64,000 nucleotides of DNA from Sphingomonas sp. UV9 (lineage in GTDB: Bacteria > Pseudomonadota > Alphaproteobacteria > Sphingomonadales > Sphingomonadaceae), in assembly GCF_004101245.1 (NCBI RefSeq), contig NZ_SCIN01000001.1:324784-388783 (forward strand). The letters run 5' to 3'. Numbering within the stretch: position 1 is the first letter of the stretch; each line of letters opens with the position of its first letter. Made by a program: the position numbers and the translations under genes. The notes under the pieces are model-generated. The model was not told where the DNA came from. It made no database searches and worked only from the letters and a program-made list of their open reading frames with translations. Shown piece by piece: positions 45,756-55,300 of this stretch.

Positions 45756-45769
45756 GCAACCGGTGTCAT
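45756..45769. promoter_or_regulatory. Operator-like site 4 (proximal, just before the large TonB receptor)
   Basis: The complement reads ATGACACCGGTTGC, sharing TGACACCGGTT with the other three sites. It ends 29 bases before the receptor ATG, so a bound repressor would sit at or downstream of the promoter. Being in the opposite orientation to site 3 is not significant for a near-palindrome. Confidence 0.75.
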
Positions 45770-45798
45770 CGGCGATCGCCGAACGGGGAGTGGATGCA

Positions 45799-48700
45799 AT
45801 GGAAGTTCAATTAACGGTTGCGATTCGACGGATGGGCTGGCTGGGCGGCGTGTCAGCGGGCAGTCTGGTTCTCGCGCTCGCGATGCCGGCCATCGCCTCG
45901 GCACAGGCGGCGCAGATCCCGAACAGCGTGACACCGGGAACGCCGGCTCAGATCGATCCGTCGCCGGCGCAGACAGCGGTCGTAGCCCAGGGCACCGAGG
46001 CCGATCCGGCCGCCACTACCGCGCCCCAGACTACACTGCAGACCACGCCCGATACGGTGCAGGCTGAGGGCGAGACCGCCGAGATCATCGTCACCGGCTT
46101 TCGCAAGTCGCTCGACGCCGCGCTGAACGTCAAGCGCCAGTCGGTCGCCGCCGTCGATGCGATCGTCGCCGAGGACATCGCGAAATTCCCCGATCAGAAC
46201 CTTGCCGAGTCGCTGCAGCGTATCCCCGGCATCTCGATCCAGCGCGACGCCGGCGAAGGGCGGGCGATCACCGTCCGCGGTCTGGGCGCCCAGTTCACCC
46301 GCGTCCGCGTCAACGGCATGGAGACCGTCGCCACCTCGACCGACGGCGCCAGTTCGAACCGGGATCGCGCGTTCGATTTCAACGTCTTCGCCTCCGAACT
46401 CTTCAATTCGATCGTCGTCCACAAGACCGCCGAGGCGTCGCTCGACGAAGGTTCGCTCGGTGCGGTCGTCGATCTCAACACGGGCAACCCGCTTGGCGGC
46501 AAGATCGGCTTCACCGCGGTCGGGTCTGCGCAGGCGAGCTACAACGACCTGAGCAAGAATTTCGGACCGCGCCTCGCCGGGCTGTTGTCGTGGAAATCGG
46601 CCGATGGCAGTTTCGGCGTCGCAGCCTCCGCCGCCTATTCGAAGACCAATAATTTCGAACTCGGCAACAACACCGTACGCTGGGCCCAGGGCCCTTTCGA
46701 TTCGGTCGACGGCACGCGCTGCTACACCACGCCGAACCGCGGCGGCGTGTACGTGCCGAGCGCAGACTGCACTGCCGCCGCGCTTGCCTTTCACCCGCGC
46801 ATCCCGCGCTACGGTTCCGTCCGGCACGAACGTGAACGGCTTGGGATAACCGGCAGCGTGCAATGGTCGCCAAGCGATGCCACCAAGGTGTCGATCGATG
46901 GCCTGTATTCGCGCTTCAAGGAAACCCGCGAGGAGAAATGGGGCGAAGTCCTGCTGCGCTCCAACGAACGGTCGATCGACATCAGCGACTATACGATCGA
47001 TTCGAACAACAACCTGATCAAGGCGACGTTGAACGATGCCTGGGTGCGAACCGAGCATTATCTCCGGAAGTCGCAGACCGAATTCTACCAGATCGGCGGC
47101 AGCTGGGATCAGGATGTCACCGACAAGCTGCGCTTCACGCTGATGGGCGGCATCTCGAAGTCGGATGCGACGATCCCGGTCGAGACGACCTTCGTGTTCG
47201 ATGACCGCGATGCGCAGGGGTATAGCTACGACTATACCGATATGAAGCGGCCGGCGCTGACCTTCGGGACCAGCGTCACCGACCCGGCGAACTTCCAGCT
47301 GGCGGAGATCCGTGATCGGCCGTCGGAAACGGTCAACAAATTCCGCACCGCGCAGTTGCGGACCGAATGGGATGTCGCCGAGGGCTTCCAGATCAAGGCG
47401 GGCGGGCTCTACCGCAAGTTCACCTTCGACACGCAGGGCTTCTCGCGCGACGCCGTCGTCTGCCCCAATGCGGGGGGCCGTGACGTCGTGCTGGGGACGC
47501 TGACCTGTTCGCCGAACACGCTGTTCGGGTCGACCGCGGTGTACGGCTTCCCGGCCGGCAGCCTCGGCGAGATCTTCAACCTCGGCAAGGCGGGCCAGCC
47601 TGCGGGGACGACGACCAGCTTCCTGATCCCGAACATCGATGCGTCGGCCGCCTATACCGGGCTCTACAACCGTCCCGCGACCGTATTGGTCGGCGATACC
47701 CGCAGCGTCTCCGAGCAGGTGACCGGCGGCTTCACCGAGTTCGACGTGAAGGGCGACATCCTCGGCCTGCGCTACGCCGCCAATGCCGGCATCCGCTACG
47801 TCCACACCAAGCAGCGTTCGACCGGGCTGTCCTCGGCGACCGTCGCCGGCGTCACCGTCAACACGCCTGCGACGGTCGAGCGCAGCTATGACGACTGGTT
47901 GCCCGCGATCAACGTCGCGCTGTTCCCGACCGAAGACATCATCATCCGCGGCGCAATCGCCAAGGTGTTGACCCGACCCAGCCTCGGCAGCCTGACGCCG
48001 GGCGGTTCGGTCGATGGCTTCAACTACCGCGTGACCTTCGGTAATCCGCAGCTCGACCCGTTCCGCTCAACCGCGTTCGACATCTCGGCGGAATGGTATT
48101 TCGCGCCGCAGTCGATCTTCTCGGTCGCGCTGTTCAAGAAGAACGTCGAGAGTTTCCCGGTCTCGGCAACGCGCAGCGGCACGTTCGCATCGACCGGCCT
48201 CCCCCTGTCAGTGATCCCGGCCAGTTCGCCGGCCGCGGGTGCTCCGGAAGGCCAGTTGTGGCAGATCACCTCGCCGGTCAACGGCACGGGTGCCTCGCTG
48301 AAGGGGGCGGAAATCTCGCTCCAGACGACGTTCCGCTTCCTGCCGGGCTTCCTGCGCAACTTCGGCGCGCTGGCCAATGCGACGTTCGTCGACTCCAGTG
48401 CCGGGTATTCGCAAGGGGGGCCGGCGACGACGATCACCCGGCCCGCAGGCACGCTCGGTCCGCTGCCGAACACGACCCGATCGGCGACACTCTACGGCCT
48501 GTCGAAGCGCGCGTATAACGGCACGCTTTACTACGAGGATGCGAAGTTCAGCGCGCGCGGATCGATCAGTTATCGCAGCCCGTATATCGACGGCGCGTCG
48601 GCAACCGGCAATTTGTTCGAGGGGTATGGCGCGACGACCAACGTCGATGCGTCGATGCGCTACAAGCTGACGCCGGCAGTCGAGGTGTCGCTGGAGGGCA

Positions 48701-48813
48701 CCAACCTCACCGACAATTACCGCAGCCGCTACGTCGATCTCGACGCGAACCGGAACTACGAGAACAATCACTTCGGCCGCACCTTCCTCGTCGGTGCGCG
48801 CTTCAAGATGTAG
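45799..48813 (+). CDS. Large TonB-dependent receptor (Xanthomonas/Caulobacter carbohydrate-type), probably oligouronide uptake
   Basis: 1004 residues from the ATG at 45799, which follows CGGGGAG; a GTG at 45763 is in frame but overlaps an operator. Signal peptide (LVLALAMPAIASAQ), a Pro/Thr-rich spacer, TonB box-like EIIVTGFRKSL, the family plug signature (AVDAIVAEDIAKFPDQNLAE, RIPGISIQRD, GRAITVRGLG) and a barrel ending FGRTFLVGARFKM. This family commonly takes up plant saccharides. Two operator-like sites upstream match those of the kdu genes, so it likely imports pectic oligosaccharides. Confidence 0.94.
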   Translation: MEVQLTVAIRRMGWLGGVSAGSLVLALAMPAIASAQAAQIPNSVTPGTPAQIDPSPAQTAVVAQGTEADPAATTAPQTTLQTTPDTVQAEGETAEIIVTGFRKSLDAALNVKRQSVAAVDAIVAEDIAKFPDQNLAESLQRIPGISIQRDAGEGRAITVRGLGAQFTRVRVNGMETVATSTDGASSNRDRAFDFNVFASELFNSIVVHKTAEASLDEGSLGAVVDLNTGNPLGGKIGFTAVGSAQASYNDLSKNFGPRLAGLLSWKSADGSFGVAASAAYSKTNNFELGNNTVRWAQGPFDSVDGTRCYTTPNRGGVYVPSADCTAAALAFHPRIPRYGSVRHERERLGITGSVQWSPSDATKVSIDGLYSRFKETREEKWGEVLLRSNERSIDISDYTIDSNNNLIKATLNDAWVRTEHYLRKSQTEFYQIGGSWDQDVTDKLRFTLMGGISKSDATIPVETTFVFDDRDAQGYSYDYTDMKRPALTFGTSVTDPANFQLAEIRDRPSETVNKFRTAQLRTEWDVAEGFQIKAGGLYRKFTFDTQGFSRDAVVCPNAGGRDVVLGTLTCSPNTLFGSTAVYGFPAGSLGEIFNLGKAGQPAGTTTSFLIPNIDASAAYTGLYNRPATVLVGDTRSVSEQVTGGFTEFDVKGDILGLRYAANAGIRYVHTKQRSTGLSSATVAGVTVNTPATVERSYDDWLPAINVALFPTEDIIIRGAIAKVLTRPSLGSLTPGGSVDGFNYRVTFGNPQLDPFRSTAFDISAEWYFAPQSIFSVALFKKNVESFPVSATRSGTFASTGLPLSVIPASSPAAGAPEGQLWQITSPVNGTGASLKGAEISLQTTFRFLPGFLRNFGALANATFVDSSAGYSQGGPATTITRPAGTLGPLPNTTRSATLYGLSKRAYNGTLYYEDAKFSARGSISYRSPYIDGASATGNLFEGYGATTNVDASMRYKLTPAVEVSLEGTNLTDNYRSRYVDLDANRNYENNHFGRTFLVGARFKM

Positions 48814-48841
48814 TGGCGGCAGCGCAAACCGCCGATATCTC

Positions 48842-48877
48842 GGGGACGCAGGCCTTGTTAGGCTGCGTCCCCTTTTT
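48842..48877 (+). terminator. Rho-independent terminator of the large TonB receptor
   Basis: GGGGACGCAG pairs with CTGCGTCCCC (about 48842-48851 with 48863-48872), with two further G-C pairs after a bulge, and a T5 run (48873-48877) follows at once. This is the clearest intrinsic terminator in the window. It ends just before the stop of the opposing astB gene. Confidence 0.9.
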
Positions 48878-48880
48878 GCG

Positions 48881-50170
48881 TTAGATCTCGTCCGCGGCAA
48901 AACCGAGCGCTGCGGTCAGCGCGGCGCGCGCTGCGGCGCAACGCTCCCAAAGCTGCGGATCGCCGAGGTCGTCGGGCGCGATCGCCACGGGCCATTCGCG
49001 CGCGATCACCGCTTCGATCCGGTCGCAAATTGCCTCGTCGACGAGAAAGCGGGGATCGATCGCGGCGAGCGCCTCGGGGCCGACTTGCACCCGCAGTCTC
49101 AGGCAGGCGGGACCGCCGCCGTTGCGCATCGATTCGCGAACGTCGACGACCTCCAGCTGCTGGATCGGGCCGCCGCTCACGACGAGTTCGCCGAGCCAGG
49201 TCCAGACCGCGTTGTGATCCCGCGCTTCGGCGGGCAGGATGAGTGCCATGCCACCGTCGGGTAGCGTCACGAGCTGCGAATTGAACAGATAGGTGCGGAT
49301 CGCGGTATCCAGGCTGACGCGGTCCGCGGGGACTTCGATCACGAGGGCGTCCGGGAGGAGCGTCCGCAACGCCGATCGGAGCGCGAGGGCGTCGGCGAAC
49401 GCGTGCTCGTGCGCGAACAGGACATGGCCGTTGGCGACTGCGACCACATCGTTGTGGAAGGCGCCGGCGGCGATCGCCGCGTCGCTCTGGCGCACCATGA
49501 GCGTGCAAGCGGGATCGAGCCCGTGGCGACGCGCGACGGCTTCGCTGGCGGCGCGGCGCTGGCGCGAGGGGAAGCCACCGGCATTGCCCTCGCCATAGAC
49601 GAACATCTCGACCGCGCTGTGCCCGCTGGGCGAGGCGAGGCGCATGAAGTTCGCTGCCCCCTCGTCGCCGAACGCCGCGGGGACAGCGGGATGGACGCGG
49701 AAGAAGCGCGGATCGGCGAAGGCGAGGCGAAGCTGCCGTTCGGTCTGCTCGGCTTCGCTCGCGCGGTGCGGCATCGTCGACAGGTTCGCGACCGAGATGT
49801 GGCACAGGCCGTCCGCGGTATCGCTGCCGGGCGACACCGTGCCGGCGTTCGCGGTCCACATCGCCGAGGCGGACATCGCGTTCGCCACCAGTGCGCGGTC
49901 GGAGGCCCAGGCCGAGGCGAGGACTTCGGCATCGGCGCCGACGAACCCCAGCGTCCGAAGCCACTCGACATTGGGTCGGATGTGCGGGAGGAACAGGCCT
50001 TGGTGCAGACCAAGCGCCATCGCGCGGCGCATCTTGGCGACGCCCTGAAGGGCGGCAAGGCGCGGTGCGGAAATATTGCCGGCGTTGTTCGCCGAAGCGA
50101 GATTGCCGATCGAGAGGCCCGCATAATTGTGCGTCGGCCCGATAATCCCGTCGAAATTGACCTCGATCAC
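48881..50170 (-). CDS. astB: N-succinylarginine dihydrolase AstB
   Basis: 429 residues, close to the usual ~440. It hydrolyses N2-succinylarginine to succinylornithine, CO2 and ammonia in the arginine succinyltransferase pathway. The N-terminus NFDGIIGPTHNYAGLSIGN and segments MRNGGGPACLRLR and FVYGEGNAGG are diagnostic. The GTG at 50170 is chosen: it aligns with the family start and has AGGGAGCG upstream; a much longer reading to 50434 would run through the tRNA gene. No astA, C, D or E lies nearby. Confidence 0.95.
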   Translation of the reverse strand: MIEVNFDGIIGPTHNYAGLSIGNLASANNAGNISAPRLAALQGVAKMRRAMALGLHQGLFLPHIRPNVEWLRTLGFVGADAEVLASAWASDRALVANAMSASAMWTANAGTVSPGSDTADGLCHISVANLSTMPHRASEAEQTERQLRLAFADPRFFRVHPAVPAAFGDEGAANFMRLASPSGHSAVEMFVYGEGNAGGFPSRQRRAASEAVARRHGLDPACTLMVRQSDAAIAAGAFHNDVVAVANGHVLFAHEHAFADALALRSALRTLLPDALVIEVPADRVSLDTAIRTYLFNSQLVTLPDGGMALILPAEARDHNAVWTWLGELVVSGGPIQQLEVVDVRESMRNGGGPACLRLRVQVGPEALAAIDPRFLVDEAICDRIEAVIAREWPVAIAPDDLGDPQLWERCAAARAALTAALGFAADEI

Positions 50171-50274
50171 CGCATCGCTCCCTATCACTCGCGAGCGACC
50201 GCCATCGTCCGTGGAGGCGCGTCGCATGGCGTTCAATATCGGGGATAGGGCATCCGCCCCAGGAAAATCGGCAA

Positions 50275-50351
50275 TGGTCGGGGCGATAGGATTCGAACCT
50301 ACGACCCCTGGACCCCGAGACCAGTGCGCTACCAGACTGCGCCACGCCCCG
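50275..50351 (-). tRNA. tRNA-Pro (anticodon CGG)
   Basis: On the minus strand a full 77-base cloverleaf: acceptor CGGGGCG pairing with CGCCCCG, D-arm GCGCAGTCTGGTAGCGC, anticodon loop CTCGGGG giving CGG after U33, T-arm with GTTCGAATC, and an encoded CCA end. The last base pair of the anticodon stem is a T-T mismatch, a minor oddity. It lies upstream of astB, which reads the same way. Confidence 0.96.
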
Positions 50352-50459
50352 ACAACATTGCCGGTGAGCGCCCTAGCCGCGACATGGATTCCGATCAAGA
50401 CAAATATCGGCTGCGTCCGCGATCTATCGCGCACGCGACGGCACTGCTAGGAGCGCGGT

Positions 50460-52280
50460 ATGACTCCGCTCGACCGCATCCGCAATTTTTCCATCATCGC
50501 CCATATCGACCACGGGAAGTCGACGCTCGCCGACCGGCTGATCCAGCAGACCGGCGGGCTGACCGCACGCGAAATGTCCGAGCAGGTGCTCGACAACATG
50601 GACATCGAGAAGGAACGCGGGATCACGATCAAGGCGCAGACCGTGCGTCTGGCGTACAAGGCGAAGGACGGCCTCGATTACGTCCTGAACCTGATGGACA
50701 CGCCCGGCCACGTCGACTTCGCGTACGAAGTGAGCCGCAGCCTCGCCGCGTGCGAAGGCGCGCTGCTGGTGGTCGACGCCGCGCAGGGTGTCGAGGCGCA
50801 GACCTTGGCGAACGTCTACCAGTCGATCGAGCACGATCACGAGATCGTGCCGGTCATCAACAAGATCGATCTGCCCGCCGCCGAGCCTGAAAAGGTGCGC
50901 AAGGAGATCGAGGACGTGATCGGCATCGACGCGTCCGAGGCCGTGCTCGCATCGGCGAAGTCCGGCATCGGCATCGCGGACATCCTCGAGGCGATCGTCG
51001 TCAAGATCCCGCCGCCCAAGGGCGATATCGACGGTCCGCTCAAGGCGATGCTGGTCGATAGCTGGTACGACCCGTATCTCGGCGTTGTCATTCTCGTGCG
51101 CGTGATCGACGGGGTCCTGCGAAAGGGCCAGCAGATCAAGTTCATGCAGACCGGCACGATGCATCTGGTCGACCGGGTCGGCTGTTTCCGCCCGAAGATC
51201 GAGCAGCTGACCGAACTGGCCACCGGCGAGATGGGCTTCATCACCGCGCAGATCAAAGAGGTCGCGCAGACTCGCGTCGGTGACACGATCACCGATGCCA
51301 AGCGGCCTGCGCTGGAAGCGCTGCCGGGCTTCAAGGAAGTCCAGCCGGTGGTGTTCTGCGGCATGTTCCCGGTCGATGCGGCCGAGTTCGAGAAGCTGCG
51401 CGAGAGCATCTCGAAGCTGCGGCTGAACGATGCGAGCTTCTCGTTCGAGATGGAAACGTCGGCGGCACTGGGCTTCGGCTTCCGCTGCGGGTTCCTGGGG
51501 CTGCTGCATCTGGAGATCATCCAGGAGCGGCTCACGCGCGAATACGACCTCGACCTGATCACGACCGCGCCGTCGGTGGTGTACGAGATCGAGCTGACCC
51601 ACCCCGATCCTGCGGGCACGACGCATATCGAGCTGCACAACCCGGCCGACATGCCCGAGCCGAACAAGATCGCGACGATCAGCGAGCCGTGGATCGAAGC
51701 GACGATCTATGTCCCCGACGAATATCTCGGCAGCGTCCTGAAGCTGTGCCAGGATCGCCGCGGTATCCAGAAGAACCTGACCTATGTCGGCGGCCGCGCG
51801 CAGGCGACATATGAACTGCCGCTCAACGAAGTCGTGTTCGATTTCTACGATCGGCTGAAGTCGATGTCCAAGGGCTATGCCAGCTTCGATTACCACCAGA
51901 TCGGCTACCGCGAGGGTGATCTCGTCAAGATGGGCATCCTGGTCAACGAGGAGCCGGTCGACGCGCTGAGCATGATCGTCCATCGCGGCACCGCCGAAGT
52001 GCGCGGCCGCGGCATGGTCGAGCGGCTGAAGGAACTGATCCCCCGCCATCTGTTCAAGATCCCGATCCAGGCAGCGATCGGCGGCAAGGTGATCGCGCGC
52101 GAGACGATCAGCGCGATGCGCAAGGACGTGACCGCGAAATGCTATGGCGGCGACGCAAGCCGCAAGAAGAAGCTTCTCGAGAAGCAGAAGAAGGGCAAGC
52201 TGAAGATGCGCGAATATGGCTCGGTCAGCATCCCGCAAGAAGCGTTCATCGCCGCGCTGCGCATGGGCGATGACGCGTAG
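50460..52280 (+). CDS. lepA: Elongation factor 4 (LepA)
   Basis: 606 residues, full length. Translation GTPase that back-translocates or rescues stalled ribosomes. G1 is AHIDHGKST, switch II DTPGH, G4 NKID; the LepA-specific C-terminal domain ends [20 protein letters not shown]-like and [11 protein letters not shown]. It stands apart from neighbours, with tRNA-Pro behind it on the other strand and two hairpins after its stop. Confidence 0.97.
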   Translation: MTPLDRIRNFSIIAHIDHGKSTLADRLIQQTGGLTAREMSEQVLDNMDIEKERGITIKAQTVRLAYKAKDGLDYVLNLMDTPGHVDFAYEVSRSLAACEGALLVVDAAQGVEAQTLANVYQSIEHDHEIVPVINKIDLPAAEPEKVRKEIEDVIGIDASEAVLASAKSGIGIADILEAIVVKIPPPKGDIDGPLKAMLVDSWYDPYLGVVILVRVIDGVLRKGQQIKFMQTGTMHLVDRVGCFRPKIEQLTELATGEMGFITAQIKEVAQTRVGDTITDAKRPALEALPGFKEVQPVVFCGMFPVDAAEFEKLRESISKLRLNDASFSFEMETSAALGFGFRCGFLGLLHLEIIQERLTREYDLDLITTAPSVVYEIELTHPDPAGTTHIELHNPADMPEPNKIATISEPWIEATIYVPDEYLGSVLKLCQDRRGIQKNLTYVGGRAQATYELPLNEVVFDFYDRLKSMSKGYASFDYHQIGYREGDLVKMGILVNEEPVDALSMIVHRGTAEVRGRGMVERLKELIPRHLFKIPIQAAIGGKVIARETISAMRKDVTAKCYGGDASRKKKLLEKQKKGKLKMREYGSVSIPQEAFIAALRMGDDA

Positions 52281-52661
52281 GCGCATCTAGAGCGGGTCAG
52301 TTTCCAAGCCACCTTGCTTAACGCCTCGTCACCCCAGCGAAAGCTGGGGCCTTTGTAGGGTGGGGGCGCGGCTCGAACAGCGAGATACCAGCTTTGGCTG
52401 GTATGACTGGCAGGGGGGGTGGCGCGCCCATCTCGTTCACGAAAATGTCGCAGCGGCGCCAGGTTTCGCACAGACGAAAACCCCGTCACCAACTGTCATC
52501 ATCCTAACACAATCCCCGCCTAACCGCCGGATCGGGGAGTGAGCGTCGCGAGGCGTCGTCGTGCCATCCGGGGAGGGTGGTCGATGAAGCGCAGCGGCGT
52601 TGCGTATTGGGATGTGCGGCCGGTCGTCAGGGACAGCGCCGCACGATTGGGGAATATCATC
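52281..52661. other. Intergenic region with two hairpins before a TonB receptor
   Basis: 381 bases. CCCCAGC-GAAA-GCTGGGG (52332-52349), followed by CCTTTGT, can end lepA transcription. ATACCAGC (52385-52392) pairs with GCTGGTAT (52397-52404) as a second palindrome. The remaining part should contain the promoter of the receptor. If translation instead starts at the ATG at 52584, the last 78 bases are coding. Confidence 0.6.
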
Positions 52662-54992
52662 TTGAAGATTTCGGTCGTTAAGTCGGCGCTGATGCTTGGC
52701 GTCGCGTGTGGTTCGGTGTTGGCTGGGTCGGCGGCGTTCGCGCAAGCCGCGCCGGTGCAGGAGCAGGTACAGGCTCCCGAGGAAGGCCTAGGCGACATCG
52801 TCGTGACGGCCGAGCGGCGTTCGGAGAACCTGCAGCGCGTGCCGTTGTCGGTGGGTGTGGCATCGGGCGATGCACTGCGCGATTTCCAGGCGGGCGGCGA
52901 CGACACGTTACTCGCGCTATCCGGCCGTGTGCCAGGACTGTACGTCGAATCGACGACCGGCCGCATCTTCCCGCGCTTCTACATCCGCGGTCTCGGCAAT
53001 ATCGATTTCTACCTCGGCGCCTCGCAGCCGGTCACGATCATCCAGGACGACGTGATCCTCGAGCATGTCGTGCTGAAGTCAAACCCGGTCTACGACGTCC
53101 GCCAGGTCGAAGTGCTGCGCGGTCCGCAGGGCTCGCTGTTCGGGCGTAACACGACCGCCGGTATCATCAAGTTCGACACCTACAAGCCGACCAACGCTTT
53201 CGAGAGCCGCGCCGCGGCCTCGGTGGGCACCTATGGCAGCGTCAATCTGGACGCCGGCGTCGGTGGCCCGCTCATCAACGACGTGCTCGCATTCCGCCTC
53301 TCGACGCTGATCCAGCACCGTGCGAACTATATCGACAACGCGTTCGTGGGTGCCAGCCAGGACAGCACCGCGACGCCGCGCAAGAACGCGATGGGCGGCT
53401 TCGACGATCGCAACATCCGCCTGCAGCTCGCGCTCACGCCGGGTACCGCGTTTTCGCTCGACCTGTCGGGTCATGCGCGCTGGTATGACGGCACCTCGAC
53501 GCTGTTCCACCGCGGCGCGCTCCAAAAGGGCTCGAACGACGTCTCGGCCGAGCCGCGCAACACCGTCGCGCTCGACGAAGGCAACGACAACCCGCAGAGC
53601 TACAACACCTATGGCGGCTCGGTCCGCGCAAGCTACGACTTCGGTCCGGCGGCGCTGACCTCGATCACCGCCTATGAAACGACCTCGGGCTTCAGTCGCG
53701 GCGATACCGATGGCGGTGCGGGCGCGAACTTCCCCGTCCGCGGGGTCGCCAACGGCTTCGGCCAATCGCAGGGCCAGATCCGCGATCTCGATCAATGGTC
53801 GCAGGAGATCCGTCTTGCCGGCACGCCCGGCGGACGCTTCAATTGGCAGGTCGGTGGCCTGTATTTCGACAACCGCGACATCACCGATTTTTACCAGCGG
53901 ACGTTCTTCCTGACGACCGCCGCGCGTAACCCGAATAACTGGGTCCGCCTGCATGACGTCAACACGTCATGGGCTGCCTTCGGTCAGGTCAGCTACGAAC
54001 TGATGGACAAGCTGACCGTGACGCTCGGCGGTCGCATCACCGAGGACAAGAAGCGCACAGAGCTGCTCAAGACCGTGCAGACCGTCGCCGGCGTCAGCCA
54101 GTATCCGGCCAACTTCCGCCGCGACGTTACGCTGAAGGCGACCAAGCCGAGCTGGGACGCGAGCATCCTGTACCAGGCGAGCCCGGACGTCAGCCTGTAC
54201 TCGCGCGTCGCACAAGGGTTCCGCGGACCGACCATCCAGGGTCGTTCGGCGGTGTTCAACTCGGACTTCTCGACCGCCAAGTCCGAGACGATCCTGTCGT
54301 GGGAGACGGGCATTAAGACCCGCCTGCTCGACAACACGCTGAGCCTCAACGCGACGGTGTTCGGCTACCGCGTCAACGACATCCAGCTCAACGGCAACGA
54401 CGTCAACGGCAACGGTATCCTGTTCAACGGCAACAAAGCCGAGGCGTACGGCATGGAAGCCGAAGCCAATTGGAAGCCCGTGCCGAACCTGACGCTGGGG
54501 GCTGGCCTCAGCCTACTGCACAGCGCGATCCGCGACAAGTCGACCGAGGTGCAGATCTGCGCGCTCAACAACGTCGTGGTCTGCACGCCGTCGGCACCGG
54601 TTCGTTCCGTCCCGGGTGCGTTCGGAACGACCTATCTGGTGAAGATCAACGGCGAGCCGTTGCCGAACGCGCCGGAGTATAACGTCGACCTGACCGCGCG
54701 CTATGACCAGCCGCTCGGCAATGGCGGTCGCGCGTTCATCGCGGGCGACTTCAATATCCAGGGTTATACCCAGTTCGTGCTGTACAAGACCAAGGAGTTT
54801 ACCGCGAACGGCAACTTCGAGGGTGGCCTGAAGATCGGTTACGCGGCGCCCGACGATGCGTACGAACTAGCGGTGTTCGCGCGCAACATCACCGGCGAGA
54901 AGAACCTCAAGGGCGTGATCGAGAACTATATGGCGGCCGTGTTCAACGAGCCGCGGATCATCGGCGTGTCGCTCAGCGGCAAGTTCCGCTGA
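52662..54992 (+). CDS. TonB-dependent outer-membrane receptor
   Basis: 776 residues from a TTG at 52662 after GGGGAA; this leaves a normal signal peptide (MKISVVKSALMLGVACGSVL then AGSAAFAQ). The ATG at 52584 would add 26 residues ahead of it. TonB box-like DIVVTAERR, plug domain (ENLQRVPLSVGVASGDAL, RFYIRGLGN, VEVLRGPQGSLFGRNTTAG) and barrel ending VSLSGKFR. The plug is of the common sphingomonad type with unknown ligand. No regulator or transporter is nearby. Confidence 0.9.
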   Translation: MKISVVKSALMLGVACGSVLAGSAAFAQAAPVQEQVQAPEEGLGDIVVTAERRSENLQRVPLSVGVASGDALRDFQAGGDDTLLALSGRVPGLYVESTTGRIFPRFYIRGLGNIDFYLGASQPVTIIQDDVILEHVVLKSNPVYDVRQVEVLRGPQGSLFGRNTTAGIIKFDTYKPTNAFESRAAASVGTYGSVNLDAGVGGPLINDVLAFRLSTLIQHRANYIDNAFVGASQDSTATPRKNAMGGFDDRNIRLQLALTPGTAFSLDLSGHARWYDGTSTLFHRGALQKGSNDVSAEPRNTVALDEGNDNPQSYNTYGGSVRASYDFGPAALTSITAYETTSGFSRGDTDGGAGANFPVRGVANGFGQSQGQIRDLDQWSQEIRLAGTPGGRFNWQVGGLYFDNRDITDFYQRTFFLTTAARNPNNWVRLHDVNTSWAAFGQVSYELMDKLTVTLGGRITEDKKRTELLKTVQTVAGVSQYPANFRRDVTLKATKPSWDASILYQASPDVSLYSRVAQGFRGPTIQGRSAVFNSDFSTAKSETILSWETGIKTRLLDNTLSLNATVFGYRVNDIQLNGNDVNGNGILFNGNKAEAYGMEAEANWKPVPNLTLGAGLSLLHSAIRDKSTEVQICALNNVVVCTPSAPVRSVPGAFGTTYLVKINGEPLPNAPEYNVDLTARYDQPLGNGGRAFIAGDFNIQGYTQFVLYKTKEFTANGNFEGGLKIGYAAPDDAYELAVFARNITGEKNLKGVIENYMAAVFNEPRIIGVSLSGKFR

Positions 54993-55300
54993 TCGGGTAG
55001 GGAGGCCATCAATCCTCCCCCGCAAGGGGGAGGTGGCTGGCCCTTCCCAGACGGAGGGGGAGGAATGCGATCCATACGTTCCGTGTCCGTCCCCTCCGTC
55101 ACCTTCGGCGACACCTCCCCTTCGCGGGGAAAGATAGCTTCGAACCAATATTCGACCTGCCCGGTCCGGCTCACGGCGGCACACCCCAGTCTATCCTAAC
55201 GCTAGCGTGACGCATTTGTCAGAAGCGTCGGCTCGTAACGCGCTGTAGCGGCCTGAAATAGCAATTTGCCGTTTTCCTTCCGCCGGTTGATACTCGCTTC
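54993..55300. other. Intergenic region with GC-rich palindromes
   Basis: 308 bases without a gene. CCTCCCCC-GCAA-GGGGGAGG (55014-55033) is a tight hairpin soon after the TonB receptor stop. Further C-rich palindrome fragments lie near 55095-55135. The promoter of the following gene should lie in the last ~150 bases; no known motif was recognised. Confidence 0.55.

Noticed and set aside
50275-50351. tRNA-Pro as an integration (att) site with a genomic island
   Set aside because: No integrase or repeated tRNA end was seen on either side, and lepA and astB flank it normally.
50424-52286. 620-codon minus-strand frame opposite lepA
   Set aside because: It mirrors lepA completely; lepA has all GTPase motifs, while this frame has none.
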